Below are positions 1 through 8,617 of a stretch of DNA of 64,000 nt, piece after piece. The translations under genes were made by a program, and so were the position numbers. The stretch covers positions 32,612 to 96,611 of the forward strand of contig CAJXMO010000016.1 in assembly GCA_913056495.1 (NCBI GenBank). Direction: 5' to 3'. The notes beneath the pieces are model-generated. The model saw only the letters and a program-made list of their open reading frames with translations, had not been told where the DNA came from and made no database searches. Each line of letters opens with the position of its first letter. Position 1 is the stretch's first letter. Origin of the DNA: an uncultured Alteromonadaceae bacterium. GTDB taxonomy: Bacteria; Pseudomonadota; Gammaproteobacteria; Enterobacterales; Alteromonadaceae.

Positions 1-1
1 C

Positions 2-946
2 AATTTTTGGTTTTTGCCAGGGCAAGGTGTTCTATTAATTTTTCAGCTTGCAGTCATCATCACGGCTTTGCCCGGTAACAAAAGAAGTGCAATCTTCGCA
101 GGCGTTTTGAGTGGCGTTACTTTTAATTATTTTTTCACAACCCCCCGCTTTTCTCTGCATATGTCAAATATTGACGATATTGTCAATTTGCTGATATTTT
201 TGATCATCGCAGTTATTACCAGTTATCTTGCTGCTTTTTACAGAACGCAACAAGAGGCTTTGAAGCGGGCAGAATTACGCGCCAGTATTTTAATGTCTGT
301 CTCACATGATTTGCGAACACCATTGTCAACGATTATCGGCACATTATCTACATTACAAGCCTATGAGGATAAACTGCCTAAACAAGAAAAGGCAGAATTA
401 CTTTCTGGCGCTTTAGAAGAAAGTCATAGGTTGCATCGGTATATAGAAAACTTGCTACAGGCCACTAAATTACAACAGGGCATAAAACTTAATGCGGTTT
501 ACCTGGATGTATCAAATATTGTTAACAAAGTTGTCACCAGGTTCACTTCGAATCGGCTTAAAATAGTCCAAACTGATGATTTACCTATGGTTTATGCGAG
601 CGCATACTTGTTGGAGCAGGCTATTTATAACGTGGTTGATAATGCTCTGAAATACTCACCTAAAGAAACAACAGTAACCATTACATGCCTTGCCAGAGAT
701 AACACTGTTGTTATTGATATTCTGGATTTAGGGCCGGGTATAAATGGAAAGGACAAAAATGCAGTGTTCGACTTATTTTTTTCTACTCGACAAGGAGATT
801 CCGGAGAAGGTGGTACTGGTATCGGGCTAACTGTAGCAAAAGGACTTATTGAAGCACATAAAGGCAGTATTTCAATACAGCCTGCATCTAAAGGCTGTAC
901 TGTCCGTATTATTTTACCAAGTGTTGATGAGAGTAAATATGAATAG
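2..946 (+). CDS. KdpD-like sensor histidine kinase, 5' end cut by window edge
   Basis: Inner-membrane sensor kinase that phosphorylates the regulator encoded next to it. The frame is open back to base 2, so the true N-terminus lies outside the window; the first possible start inside (TTG at 14) falls within a transmembrane segment. Visible are the last helices of a DUF4118-type membrane domain as in KdpD, then a HisKA domain whose phospho-acceptor His is in SVSHDLRTPLS (codon 305-307). A HATPase domain follows with N box NVVDNALKYS, G1 box DLGPGI and G2 box GGTGIGL. Whether the upstream KdpD/Usp sensor domains exist cannot be seen. It overlaps the response regulator by 8 bp, indicating translational coupling. 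KdpD normally senses K+ limitation or turgor; the adjacent TrkH gene supports a role in potassium. Confidence 0.85.
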   Translation, partial: NFWFLPGQGVLLIFQLAVIITALPGNKRSAIFAGVLSGVTFNYFFTTPRFSLHMSNIDDIVNLLIFLIIAVITSYLAAFYRTQQEALKRAELRASILMSVSHDLRTPLSTIIGTLSTLQAYEDKLPKQEKAELLSGALEESHRLHRYIENLLQATKLQQGIKLNAVYLDVSNIVNKVVTRFTSNRLKIVQTDDLPMVYASAYLLEQAIYNVVDNALKYSPKETTVTITCLARDNTVVIDILDLGPGINGKDKNAVFDLFFSTRQGDSGEGGTGIGLTVAKGLIEAHKGSISIQPASKGCTVRIILPSVDESKYE

Positions 947-1631
947 ACAAATTATGGTTATTGACGATGAGGCTCAAATTCAACGCTTTATGAAAATTTC
1001 ACTTATTGCTGAAAATTTTGACTATGTGCCAGCTTATACCGCTGTTGACGGGTTAAAACAGATAAAAAATGCCATGCCGGACCTTATCATATTGGATTTA
1101 GGCTTGCCCGACAAAGATGGTAGTTGGCTTCTCTGTCAAATCCGGTCTTGGAGTCAGGTGCCTATACTTATCTTAACCGCTCGTGATGAGGAGGAAGAGA
1201 AAGTCAGACTTCTCAATGCGGGGGCAAATGATTACTTAAGCAAACCATTTGGGATAAAAGAGCTCATCGCGAGAATTCGAGTTTTATTGCGAGACTTGGT
1301 TGCCCCCTCTGCTGAGCATGAAGTATATCAATTAGGTAATATTAAACTTGATGCTGCTAATCATAAAGTTTGGTTAAAAGATCAACCAATAACATTGACG
1401 AAAAAAGAATTTACTTTCTTAAAGTACCTGATACAACAGCCTAATGCGCTTGTAACTCACCAGCAGTTGCTCAAAAAAATTTGGGGGGATTATCACCTAA
1501 ACGATACGCATTATTTAAGGGTCTTGGTCAGCCAACTCAGGAAAAAGCTAGAAGATGATGTGAATCAACCAAGTTATATTGTTACGGAGCCCGGTATCGG
1601 CTACCGATTCATTAACCCTGACAAAGACTGA
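939..1631 (+). CDS. KdpE-like OmpR-family response regulator
   Basis: Response regulator of 230 aa. An N-terminal receiver domain (IDDE near residue 8, phospho-acceptor Asp in ILDLGLPD, Lys in LSKPFG) is followed by an OmpR/PhoB winged helix (TLTKKEFTFLKYL, then RVLVSQLRKKLE and the wing GIGYRF). I chose the ATG at 939, which overlaps the kinase stop; an upstream in-frame start at 849 would add 30 residues read through the kinase's catalytic region and not related to receiver domains. It probably takes phosphate from the upstream kinase and regulates the following TrkH gene. In classical systems KdpE activates kdpFABC; no kdpFABC gene is visible here. Confidence 0.9.
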   Translation: MNRQIMVIDDEAQIQRFMKISLIAENFDYVPAYTAVDGLKQIKNAMPDLIILDLGLPDKDGSWLLCQIRSWSQVPILILTARDEEEEKVRLLNAGANDYLSKPFGIKELIARIRVLLRDLVAPSAEHEVYQLGNIKLDAANHKVWLKDQPITLTKKEFTFLKYLIQQPNALVTHQQLLKKIWGDYHLNDTHYLRVLVSQLRKKLEDDVNQPSYIVTEPGIGYRFINPDKD

Positions 1632-1635
1632 AGGT

Positions 1636-3099
1636 ATGGCAAGTCAAATGGTTAGTATAAAAAACATTATCCGACTTTTGGCACTACCCGTATTGTGGAT
1701 GGGGTTAGTTCAGCTCTGTTTTGGTTTACTGTCAATGTTTCTATTTAGAGATAATATTGGTAAAGCTTTTATTAATCCAGCTTTAATCTATATTGCGGTT
1801 GCGACTTTTCTGATTTACCGCTTAAAAAAAGAAAACTTAAGAGATATTAATTACCGCGAAGCCCTTATGTTTGCAACCTTAACTTGGGTTGTTATGGGAT
1901 TATTGGGTGGAATACCCGTCATGTTTGTGACAGGTGTCAGTTATACAGATGCAGTTTTTGAAGCAACTAGTGCATTAACAACTACTGGCGCGACAGTGCT
2001 TAGTAAGTTGGATGCTTTGCCAAAGTCGTTTCTTATGTACCGGCAATTTTTGCAGTGGATGGGGGGGTTAGGTGTCGTTATATTCGTTGTCGCGGTGCTC
2101 CCCATGTTGAATGTCGGAGGAATGCGACTGCTCAAAGCAGAGACCCCAGGACCGGTCAAAGATGACAAGTTGTCGCCTCGTATCGCAAATACAGCTCATT
2201 ACCTTTGGTTTATTTACTTGCTGCTGACGGTATTGTGTGCTTTAACCTATTATTTGGCTGGAATGTCATTGTATGACGCGATCGCTCATAGTTTTACGAC
2301 CATATCGACAGGCGGCTTTTCAACACATGATGCAAGCATGTGGTTTTTTGAAAGCCATTTAATTCTTTCCATATCTAATATTTTTATGCTACTTGGCGCA
2401 ATCAGTTTTGCTTTACATTTTAGAGTTCTACATTCCACATCGCTAAAGTTATACTGGCGAGACGAAGAAACCCGTATATTCATTTTTATAGTACTCGGTT
2501 TGTCAATTCTATTAACGTTAATGCTTGTACAAGGAAATCGATACAATTTTTTAGAAGGGGTTAGTTTTGCCACCTTTCATGTCATTTCCTTTATAACCAG
2601 TACTGGTTTCGGCGCTGCTGATTTGGGGAGCTGGCCAGCACAAACCGGATTTTTTCTTGTTTTTTGCGGGTATCTTGGTGGGTGTGCCGGCTCTACAGCC
2701 GGAGGGAATAAAATCATACGTGATATCATTACTTTTAAGGTAATAAGGCGTGAAGTCTTGAGATGCTTACATCCCAAAGCTGTTTTTCCGTTACGTTTTC
2801 AGAAAAAAGTGGTGGATGATCGGGTCCATCATGCTGTGATGGCATTTATGTCCATTGCAGCAGGAAGTTCACTGGTGTTTACCTTGTTACTGATGGCAAC
2901 CGGGTTGGATTTTTGGTCATCTTTTACAGCTGTGGCAGCTTGTATTAATGTATTAGGGCCTGGCTTTGGGGAAGTGGGCAGTAACTTTATTCCGGTTTCA
3001 GATAATGGAATTTGGTTACTTAATGGCGCAATGATCCTTGGTAGGTTGGAGTATTTCACTGTGCTTACAATGTTGATGCCTGGGTTTTGGCGATATTAA
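1636..3099 (+). CDS. TrkH/KtrB-family potassium uptake protein
   Basis: Inner-membrane K+ channel subunit of the Trk/Ktr superfamily, 487 aa, with about eight to ten hydrophobic helices and four pore loops. The filter-like segments are TTTGATV, TISTGGFST, TSTGFGAA and the divergent fourth loop NVLGPGFGEVGSN, each around a conserved Gly. I prefer the ATG at 1636, just after the regulator's stop; an earlier start at 1579 would overlap the regulator by about 50 bp. It lies 4 bp after the response regulator, so the three genes form one operon. These pores normally need a cytosolic TrkA/KtrA nucleotide-binding partner, which is not in the window. Confidence 0.9.
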   Translation: MASQMVSIKNIIRLLALPVLWMGLVQLCFGLLSMFLFRDNIGKAFINPALIYIAVATFLIYRLKKENLRDINYREALMFATLTWVVMGLLGGIPVMFVTGVSYTDAVFEATSALTTTGATVLSKLDALPKSFLMYRQFLQWMGGLGVVIFVVAVLPMLNVGGMRLLKAETPGPVKDDKLSPRIANTAHYLWFIYLLLTVLCALTYYLAGMSLYDAIAHSFTTISTGGFSTHDASMWFFESHLILSISNIFMLLGAISFALHFRVLHSTSLKLYWRDEETRIFIFIVLGLSILLTLMLVQGNRYNFLEGVSFATFHVISFITSTGFGAADLGSWPAQTGFFLVFCGYLGGCAGSTAGGNKIIRDIITFKVIRREVLRCLHPKAVFPLRFQKKVVDDRVHHAVMAFMSIAAGSSLVFTLLLMATGLDFWSSFTAVAACINVLGPGFGEVGSNFIPVSDNGIWLLNGAMILGRLEYFTVLTMLMPGFWRY

Positions 3100-3493
3100 T
3101 TTATTAAAGTTAAAGTAAATATTCGAACTCAACAAGTACCTTGATAAATTTTATTTGTTGAGATATTTTCTTCAGCCCTATGAGGTTGGACTCTCCACAT
3201 ATCATTAGGACAAGAGAAGTGAATCACGTAAGTGTCTGCTTATTGCTAGTGAGCTGACATTACAGAAGCCACAGCTAGGCATCCGCTGCTGGCACAAAGT
3301 CGCTTAAGAAGTGCTAACCGTTAATGATAGTTAACCTCAGTGATTGTGATTCGAATGACTTAAAGTTGCTCATGGTTAATATTTAATAACTCTAATAATT
3401 TGGCCAATTTAACTTGACCACTACACCTCGACCAATAGTAAAAACTGTATAGTCATCGTCTGATAATTCAAATTAAACTTACTGGAACTATTA
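3100..3493. other. Intergenic region with inverted copy A of a short repeat
   Basis: No gene is seen in these 394 bp. Near 3399-3426 there is a copy, in inverted orientation, of a repeat whose forward form is TGTAGTGGTCAAG followed by an AT-rich stretch and TTGGCCA. Related forward copies lie at 4955-4979 and 5834-5862. The rest is AT-rich and probably carries the promoter of the small gene at 3494. Confidence 0.5.
3399..3426 (-). repeat. Short repeat copy A (inverted orientation)
   Basis: The plus strand reads TTTGGCCAATTT then AACTTGACCACTACA. Its reverse complement gives TGTAGTGGTCAAG plus AT-rich bases and TTGGCCA. It faces copy B at 4955-4979, so A and B together look like terminal inverted repeats flanking the small gene at 3494 and the IS982 element nested beside it. 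No transposase other than the IS982 one lies between them. Confidence 0.5.
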
Positions 3494-3883
3494 ATGCAAT
3501 TTGATGAACTAGATACCTTATTAATTTCACTGGCAATGCTTCTTTTAGGTGGTCTAATTGGTCATAAATTAGCCTTAGGAAGGGATAAAAGAAAAGAATT
3601 TAACAATAGCATGATACAAATAAGGAAAAAATTAATTAATAAAATACCAGTAAGTAAATCCGATATTGATGATTTAGAGATACATGTAGGTGGTGAGTCG
3701 TCTAAAATTAGGGTCGTGTTCGAGAAATACTATCTACCAACACTAAGTTTGTGTACGGGTGGTGGAGTTGATGATGATGGTATATGGCATGAGTCACCAT
3801 TAACTCAAGAAGAAATAGATGATATTTTGTCACAAAAAGAAATTGCTCGTAAGAAGTTGCTGGATGCATGTAAATTTAAATAA
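3494..3883 (+). CDS. Small membrane-anchored protein of unknown function
   Basis: 129 aa, not recognised. One N-terminal transmembrane helix (about residues 8-25, ISLAMLLLGGLIGHKLALG) is followed by a basic, hydrophilic domain and a Gly/Asp patch (TGGGVDDDG). It would be a bitopic protein with a cytosolic or periplasmic C-terminal domain. Its stop codon is formed exactly at the left end of the IS982 element. Rebuilding the pre-insertion sequence from the 6-bp target duplication gives a TAG stop at the same codon, so the protein is unchanged. It is probably cargo of the island, possibly framed by repeats A and B. Function unknown. Confidence 0.6.
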   Translation: MQFDELDTLLISLAMLLLGGLIGHKLALGRDKRKEFNNSMIQIRKKLINKIPVSKSDIDDLEIHVGGESSKIRVVFEKYYLPTLSLCTGGGVDDDGIWHESPLTQEEIDDILSQKEIARKKLLDACKFK

Positions 3884-4895
3884 CCTGAACTCTGGATAAG
3901 AAATTAAATATGAGGGAACTAAATGCCCGTACCTTGATCAGATCTTTCGACCAAAAAAGAATTAACCAAATGAGGTACGAGCATGGATAAGTTAGTTGAA
4001 ACCTTTTGTGATGTCGATGATTTTTGCCAATTATTTATTCAGCAGTGGCAAAAAGCTTTGCTTGAAAACGGAGATATCAAACGGCGACGAAAAAGCCGAT
4101 TAACTCCATCAGAAATCATCACAATTATTATCCATTTTCACCAGTCCGATTATCGTAATTTCAAAAGTTATTATTTAAATCACGTCTATCGCTATCTCAG
4201 AGATTATTTTCCCAATTTGCTAAGCTATACGCGGTTTCTAGGCCTTATGCCCAGTGTTGTAGTTCCAATGAGTAGCTACCTGACAGCTAAACTTGGTAAG
4301 CCAACTGGTATTCAATTTGCGGATTCAACCAAAATAGAAGTTTGTCATATAATGCGAGCCAAAAGACATAAGGTGCTAGCTGAGTATGCACATCATGGAA
4401 AGGGGACAATGGGCTGGTCTTTTGGGTTTAAGCTTCACTTAATTATCAATCATCATGGAGAAATAGTTTCGTTAAAATTAACTAAGGGGAACACTGACGA
4501 TAGAGCCCCCATTCCTGAAATGGCAGAAAATTTGTTCGGAACGCTATACGCAGATAAAGGGTATATTAGCAATAAGTTAACCGCTGAACTTAAAGAAAAA
4601 GACATTAATTTAGTCACCACGATACGAAAAAACATGAAGAAGCGGTTTATTTCGTTATGGGATAGAGCCATTTTAAAAAAGCGTTTTATTATTGAGACCG
4701 TCAACGATCAATTGAAAAACATTTCGTACATTGAACATTCCAGACACCGCAGTATGCATGGTTTTATGCTGAATTTACTGGGAGGATTGATAGCTTACTG
4801 TTTAAAAGATAAAAAGCCATCTTTGGACTTAACTGCCGAGGAAATAGAGCTACTTGGAGGTGGCAATTTGATGGTGGCTTAACCAGATCTCAGGT
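3883..4895 (+). mobile_element. Complete IS982-family insertion sequence
   Basis: A 1013-bp element with one transposase gene. The left end reads ACCTGAACTCTGGATAAG and the right end, reverse-complemented, ACCTGAGATCTGGTTAAG, so the terminal repeats match at 15 of 18 bases and start with ACC as is usual for the family. Direct repeats of 6 bp, TAAATA, flank it at 3877-3882 and 4896-4901. Intact ends, an intact transposase and a perfect duplication indicate a recent insertion. Confidence 0.9.
3983..4882 (+). CDS. IS982-family transposase
   Basis: DDE transposase of 299 aa, the usual length for the family, which catalyses cut-and-paste or copy-out movement of the element containing it. Visible are the N-terminal helix-rich region (LTPSEIITIIIHFHQSDYRNFKSYY), the first acidic motif in GIQFADSTKIEV, the second in LYADKGYIS and the third region RFIIETVNDQLKN with its Glu. 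The frame is complete with no frameshift, so it may be active. It fills most of the 1013-bp IS and ends 13 bp before the right terminus. Confidence 0.92.
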   Translation: MDKLVETFCDVDDFCQLFIQQWQKALLENGDIKRRRKSRLTPSEIITIIIHFHQSDYRNFKSYYLNHVYRYLRDYFPNLLSYTRFLGLMPSVVVPMSSYLTAKLGKPTGIQFADSTKIEVCHIMRAKRHKVLAEYAHHGKGTMGWSFGFKLHLIINHHGEIVSLKLTKGNTDDRAPIPEMAENLFGTLYADKGYISNKLTAELKEKDINLVTTIRKNMKKRFISLWDRAILKKRFIIETVNDQLKNISYIEHSRHRSMHGFMLNLLGGLIAYCLKDKKPSLDLTAEEIELLGGGNLMVA

Positions 4896-5227
4896 TAAAT
4901 AGCCCAACTACAACATCAACTTAATTAATTTTTTCATCTACATTCGACTCAAACTGTAGTGGTCAAGAATTTTGGCCATAACATAATTTTAAAGCTTTGT
5001 AAGTAACCTCTGATGAGCATAATAAAAAATTGCCAATCGAGTATATTTGACGCAAGTCCACTAGTCATTGTTGAAAAACTCAGTAAATCTATCTGTTTCT
5101 TCTGGAACGCCACAAATCGTTAGTGTTAATCTCTATTAACACTCATGATTAGTCGCATTGGTTACGTTATGCCCAAAATAATAATTGAAAGCTGGCCGCT
5201 GCTACTTAGATTGATTACTTTATAAAT
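4896..5227. other. Intergenic region with repeat copy B and a 9-bp palindrome
   Basis: No gene is seen in these 332 bp. Copy B of the short repeat is at 4955-4979. At 5122-5143 there is a perfect inverted repeat, AGTGTTAAT and ATTAACACT separated by CTCT, with no T-tract on either side. It could be a regulator site or a weak terminator for the convergent gene ending at 5228. Confidence 0.45.
4955..4979 (+). repeat. Short repeat copy B
   Basis: Reads TGTAGTGGTCAAG then AATTTTGGCCA. It shares its 5' 13 bases and the TTTGGCCA end with copy C at 5834-5862, and faces copy A at 3399-3426. Confidence 0.5.
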
Positions 5228-5752
5228 TTAGTAAATCCAATCTGGGCGTTCTGGTGGAAACATCTTTATCAGTTCTAGAGCAAATGGATCAGGTTCCTCC
5301 ATTATCAAATCACAATCATAAAATCTTATAGCTCGTTTCTTATATGGGCTATAGTCTTCACTGCTTGGATTGGTGATATCGAATCCGATTTCAGAAAGAG
5401 CACTCTCCAAACTTGCCATTACATCTCTAGGGTCTCCCGAAAACCATTCCGATGGTTTAGATTCTTGATTTTCATCACCTAGGAAATGAATGCGACTGTC
5501 GCAAAAAAATCGGTGGCTGTGAAGGTAATCTTCGATGCCTTTGAGAGTTCTTCCGAAAGTATTGAGAAAACAATAAGCTTGATTTAATGCAATGTAGGGG
5601 TCGGCCGTTTTAAATGCTCGCATTCTAATGAGTGGATTGCTTTCTGATAAGCCAATCTTGAACCGATTAGGGTCTCTCGCGGTCATACATACATAAATCC
5701 AACCTTCCGCATACGGAACATCAATAAATTTCGTCATGTTCTTTATTCTCAA
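5228..5752 (-). CDS. T5orf172/GIY-YIG-like domain protein
   Basis: 174 aa. The segment EGWIYVCMTARDPNRFKIGLS and the following NPLIRMRAF and YCFLNTF resemble the T5orf172 (MUG113) branch of the GIY-YIG superfamily: a short strand with Y-V, then an F-KIG loop, then conserved Arg. These domains are found in phage proteins and near restriction systems and are presumed nucleases or DNA-binding modules. The remaining 100 residues are not recognised. The start could be this ATG or the one five codons later (MTKF). It is transcribed away from the restriction gene that starts about 230 bp further right. The catalytic set cannot be confirmed by eye. Confidence 0.65.
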   Translation of the reverse strand: MRIKNMTKFIDVPYAEGWIYVCMTARDPNRFKIGLSESNPLIRMRAFKTADPYIALNQAYCFLNTFGRTLKGIEDYLHSHRFFCDSRIHFLGDENQESKPSEWFSGDPRDVMASLESALSEIGFDITNPSSEDYSPYKKRAIRFYDCDLIMEEPDPFALELIKMFPPERPDWIY

Positions 5753-5833
5753 TATGTCAATAAGCCAATGTTAGGCTCTTTTGTTAGAAGATCAAGTAAC
5801 TAGATAAGAATACATAATTCTGAAAATCGCAGG

Positions 5834-5862
5834 TTGTAGTGGTCAAGTTATTTGGCCACTAC
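5834..5862 (+). repeat. Short repeat copy C, self-complementary hairpin
   Basis: TGTAGTGGTCAAG is followed by TTATTTGGCCACTAC. The outer arms GTAGTGG and CCACTAC are exact complements, followed by a T-G wobble and CAA/TTG, giving an 11-bp stem with a 5-base loop. It lies between the divergent T5orf172 and restriction genes. It resembles two abutted terminal repeats, as an element junction or a short palindromic repeat would. Confidence 0.5.
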
Positions 5863-5986
5863 GCTAACGCATTGGTTAATGTTGTAGTGATTTAAATAGA
5901 CCTATATAAAATTAACTAACATTGGAATTCTATGCTTATTTCCATTAATATCAAGAGGCTACTTAATCCCTATGTAAAGGAAAATG

Positions 5987-6988
5987 ATGGGCATTGAAGA
6001 TGTAATGATTTCAAGGCGACAATCGGCTTCTAGCCGCGGTGTTGCTGTACTACCTGACAATTATAATGGTGTTACCAAGCAAAAAATATCAAACGTTTTA
6101 TCAAGGATAGATCGTAGCACAGATAACATGGTAGATGCTGTGTTTGCGTTGTTGTGCGATGAAGATAATTGGAAACCTGCTTGGGCTAAAAATGGGTTTA
6201 AATTTAGGGACGGGGCAACAACTTCTCATATTGGTACGCATATAGGTATTCTGCAACGTGGACGGAATATTAAATTAGATAGAGAAGGTAGAGATTATTG
6301 GCTAAAGCCATTGTGGGAAATCGGAGCCATTGAAAAGGTATATTTTGACCCGATAAGAAAGGTATACGTGGAAGGTCATCCAAAAGCAAAATCGCCAAAC
6401 TCTGCATATAGATTAGCGCCTGAATTTATTCGAATTTTAGAGTGTCCTGACAGTCAAATAGATCAATTGATTAACGAATGGATCAAGAAAGAGATAATGG
6501 TTGAGCGACTCGCTCTTCAAGCTGAAGCAGCCAAGAAAACAACAAATATAATCTTCAGTGAACATAGTCAATTGATCCAAGATAGCTGCGAAATTTACGT
6601 TCCTCGGTTCCTACCGGATTATCAAATAGTTTATGTGGATGATGGTGATGGCGATAGAATCACTGAAGAGCAACTAAAAATCTTAAATGATGCAGGTTTG
6701 TCACTTACTCTCCATGACTCTATGCCTGATGTTTTATTGATAAATCCATCAACGAATCATTTGTGGGTCATTGAAGCCGTCACAAGCGACGGTGAGGTCG
6801 ATATTCATAAAAAACAAAGTTTAGAAGGTTTTGCATGCCGCAATAACAAGACTGGAGTCGGTTTTACGACAACTTATCCTACATGGAAAAAAGCAGCGGA
6901 GAGGCAATCGTTGCTAAAAAACTTGGCAGACAAAAGTTATCTGTGGATAAGGGAAGATCCCTCAAGAAATATATTAATTCAACAATAA
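5987..6988 (+). CDS. Type II restriction endonuclease, BsuBI/PstI family
   Basis: About 333 aa, close to known BsuBI/PstI endonucleases (about 315-325 aa). The N-terminal 200 residues resemble the helical BsuBI/PstI N-terminal domain. The C-terminal nuclease core has DVLLINPSTNHLWVIEAVTS with Asp at about residue 249 and Glu at about 264, counted from the upstream ATG at 5984, matching the family's PD-(D/E)XK-like signature. The next ATG, at 5987, sits better behind the AAAGG ribosome site at 5976-5980 and is preferred. Founding members cut CTGCAG; the target of this one is not known. It is convergent with the cognate methylase and the two are separated by a strong hairpin terminator. No controller (C) gene is seen beside it. 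Confidence 0.88.
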   Translation: MGIEDVMISRRQSASSRGVAVLPDNYNGVTKQKISNVLSRIDRSTDNMVDAVFALLCDEDNWKPAWAKNGFKFRDGATTSHIGTHIGILQRGRNIKLDREGRDYWLKPLWEIGAIEKVYFDPIRKVYVEGHPKAKSPNSAYRLAPEFIRILECPDSQIDQLINEWIKKEIMVERLALQAEAAKKTTNIIFSEHSQLIQDSCEIYVPRFLPDYQIVYVDDGDGDRITEEQLKILNDAGLSLTLHDSMPDVLLINPSTNHLWVIEAVTSDGEVDIHKKQSLEGFACRNNKTGVGFTTTYPTWKKAAERQSLLKNLADKSYLWIREDPSRNILIQQ

Positions 6989-6998
6989 ATATATGATT

Positions 6999-7027
6999 AC
7001 CGAGCAAATAAACTTGCTCGGTTTTTT
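6999..7027 (+). terminator. Rho-independent terminator of the restriction gene
   Basis: A 9-bp perfect stem, ACCGAGCAA and TTGCTCGGT with a 6-base loop, followed by six T. It lies between the convergent restriction and methylase genes. The T-tract favours termination of plus-strand transcription. Confidence 0.85.
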
Positions 7028-8555
7028 ATAAATTCAGGACTAGATTGTCAAAAAGCTCCTGATCGTAGCAATCGACTTGGCGGCCAATTTCTATTAATTT
7101 GCTTTTACTTGGGTAGCGAAGTACTCGAAGATCTGTTGCATTTACCTGCGTATGTCCATTAAATTGACGGAAGTATTGGTCAACTATCGTACTATTTAGG
7201 TAAACCCATAATCCTTTAGCGAGATTTATATCTAAAGAAGAGCCGTTGGCATGAAAATAATTTGTTTTATTTTCAAACCCAACAACATCAGTTGAAGTCA
7301 GTTCAGGTGTATATAAACCAGCAACTACTCGTCTCGTCTCTTCTTTAGAAGTTAATCTCTTCGTCAAAAGGTAGGTGCCATTAGGAACCATCATTTTTAC
7401 TGTTTCTTCGTTTAAGTGAATTGCATTGGGTTTTTTGTTACTCTGTACTGGATATTGAATTTTACCGTTTCTAAAATGCATAGGAAAAATGAGCGGCACA
7501 GTTGTTTGATCTGGATCGTGTCTTAGGTGTGGTTTGTTTCGAAAATCGACAACCTTACCTGTACTTACTTCAACGCCTAAATCACTCAATGAACAAGGTA
7601 ACCCACTTATTTTATTAGCTATAGTTGCTTGTTCTTCACTAGTTACTATATGAATAAATTTGTCAGGATTAGCAGGATTCACTACTTCGTCAAATTCTAC
7701 AACCCTAATTAATGGGGTTGGATCATTTTCACAAGTGCTAGAAACAATTTCAACATTGCCTTGCGCTCTATTTTTAACAATTCTAAATATTACATTCTCT
7801 TGCAAAACTTTGTCTGTCTTAAAAGCACTCTTCCGACTTTCAAATATATGAATTTTGCTTAGGTTGTTGCCTTCTAGTAGTACTCGCCTGTAATCATTAA
7901 AGTAAGGTCCGTTGCAAAAACTTCGAGGTGTAATCGCTACTAGCTCACCTCCATCCTCAAGTAACATTAGAGCTAGCGTAATGAAGCATGAGTATAAGTT
8001 ACCAGTTTCAACACCAACACTTCTTAATAGCTCTCTCTCTTTACTTTTCGCTGCAATTTTAAGGTAAGGTGGATTTAAAATAGCTTTGTTAAAAGTAGGG
8101 GTTGGTAGTCCTTTTTCCCTTAACTTTAAAATATCTATAGCACTTTGAATAAAATCAGTGTGGTAGATTTCAGAGTGCCACCTTGTATTTGATTCGGCAC
8201 AGGCATCATTGCACAGAGATAATGAAGACTTTAGCGGTCCGATTAGCAAATCTTCAATTTCCCAAGTATAAGAGTTAATTATCTCGGGTTGAAACTCAAG
8301 AAGCGAACGTTCAACTAAAGCCGAAGTAAGTGAACCGACGCCTGCACCAGCATCTAATACAGTAAGGTTTCCATCAAGATTTTCAAACATATTGGCTAAG
8401 ATACGGCAAGAATAGTTCGAAGTCATGAACTGACCTTTTCGTCCTCGAGTACCAGAATCCAAAAGGCTATTTGATACAATACGTATGGCATCGACAGAAT
8501 CTAAGATAGATAACGATGTATTTTTTTCTAATTCTAAAATTTGTTGGGTATTCAT
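7026..8555 (-). CDS. Adenine-N6 DNA methyltransferase, BsuBI/PstI type
   Basis: 509 aa, the size of M.BsuBI/M.PstI-type enzymes. It transfers a methyl group from S-adenosylmethionine to adenine in the recognition site and so protects the host from the neighbouring endonuclease. Motif X-like GQFMT is near residues 41-45, the SAM-binding motif I LDAGAGVGSLT at 67-77 and the catalytic motif IV NPPY at 161-164. The C-terminal half (from about 300) should be the target-recognition domain. The start has a GAGG ribosome site. It is convergent with the endonuclease gene, and the pair is a complete type II system inside the island. Confidence 0.9.
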   Translation of the reverse strand: MNTQQILELEKNTSLSILDSVDAIRIVSNSLLDSGTRGRKGQFMTSNYSCRILANMFENLDGNLTVLDAGAGVGSLTSALVERSLLEFQPEIINSYTWEIEDLLIGPLKSSLSLCNDACAESNTRWHSEIYHTDFIQSAIDILKLREKGLPTPTFNKAILNPPYLKIAAKSKERELLRSVGVETGNLYSCFITLALMLLEDGGELVAITPRSFCNGPYFNDYRRVLLEGNNLSKIHIFESRKSAFKTDKVLQENVIFRIVKNRAQGNVEIVSSTCENDPTPLIRVVEFDEVVNPANPDKFIHIVTSEEQATIANKISGLPCSLSDLGVEVSTGKVVDFRNKPHLRHDPDQTTVPLIFPMHFRNGKIQYPVQSNKKPNAIHLNEETVKMMVPNGTYLLTKRLTSKEETRRVVAGLYTPELTSTDVVGFENKTNYFHANGSSLDINLAKGLWVYLNSTIVDQYFRQFNGHTQVNATDLRVLRYPSKSKLIEIGRQVDCYDQELFDNLVLNL

Positions 8556-8617
8556 TACAACCTCACCTGTATGTCAATACAGTATAACATTGAATCATTT
8601 ACATTTGAATATTACTA

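Noticed and set aside
849..938. Longer N-terminus of the response regulator
   Set aside because: The extra 30 residues are read within the kinase coding region in another frame and lack resemblance to receiver domains; the ATG at 939 is the standard coupled start.
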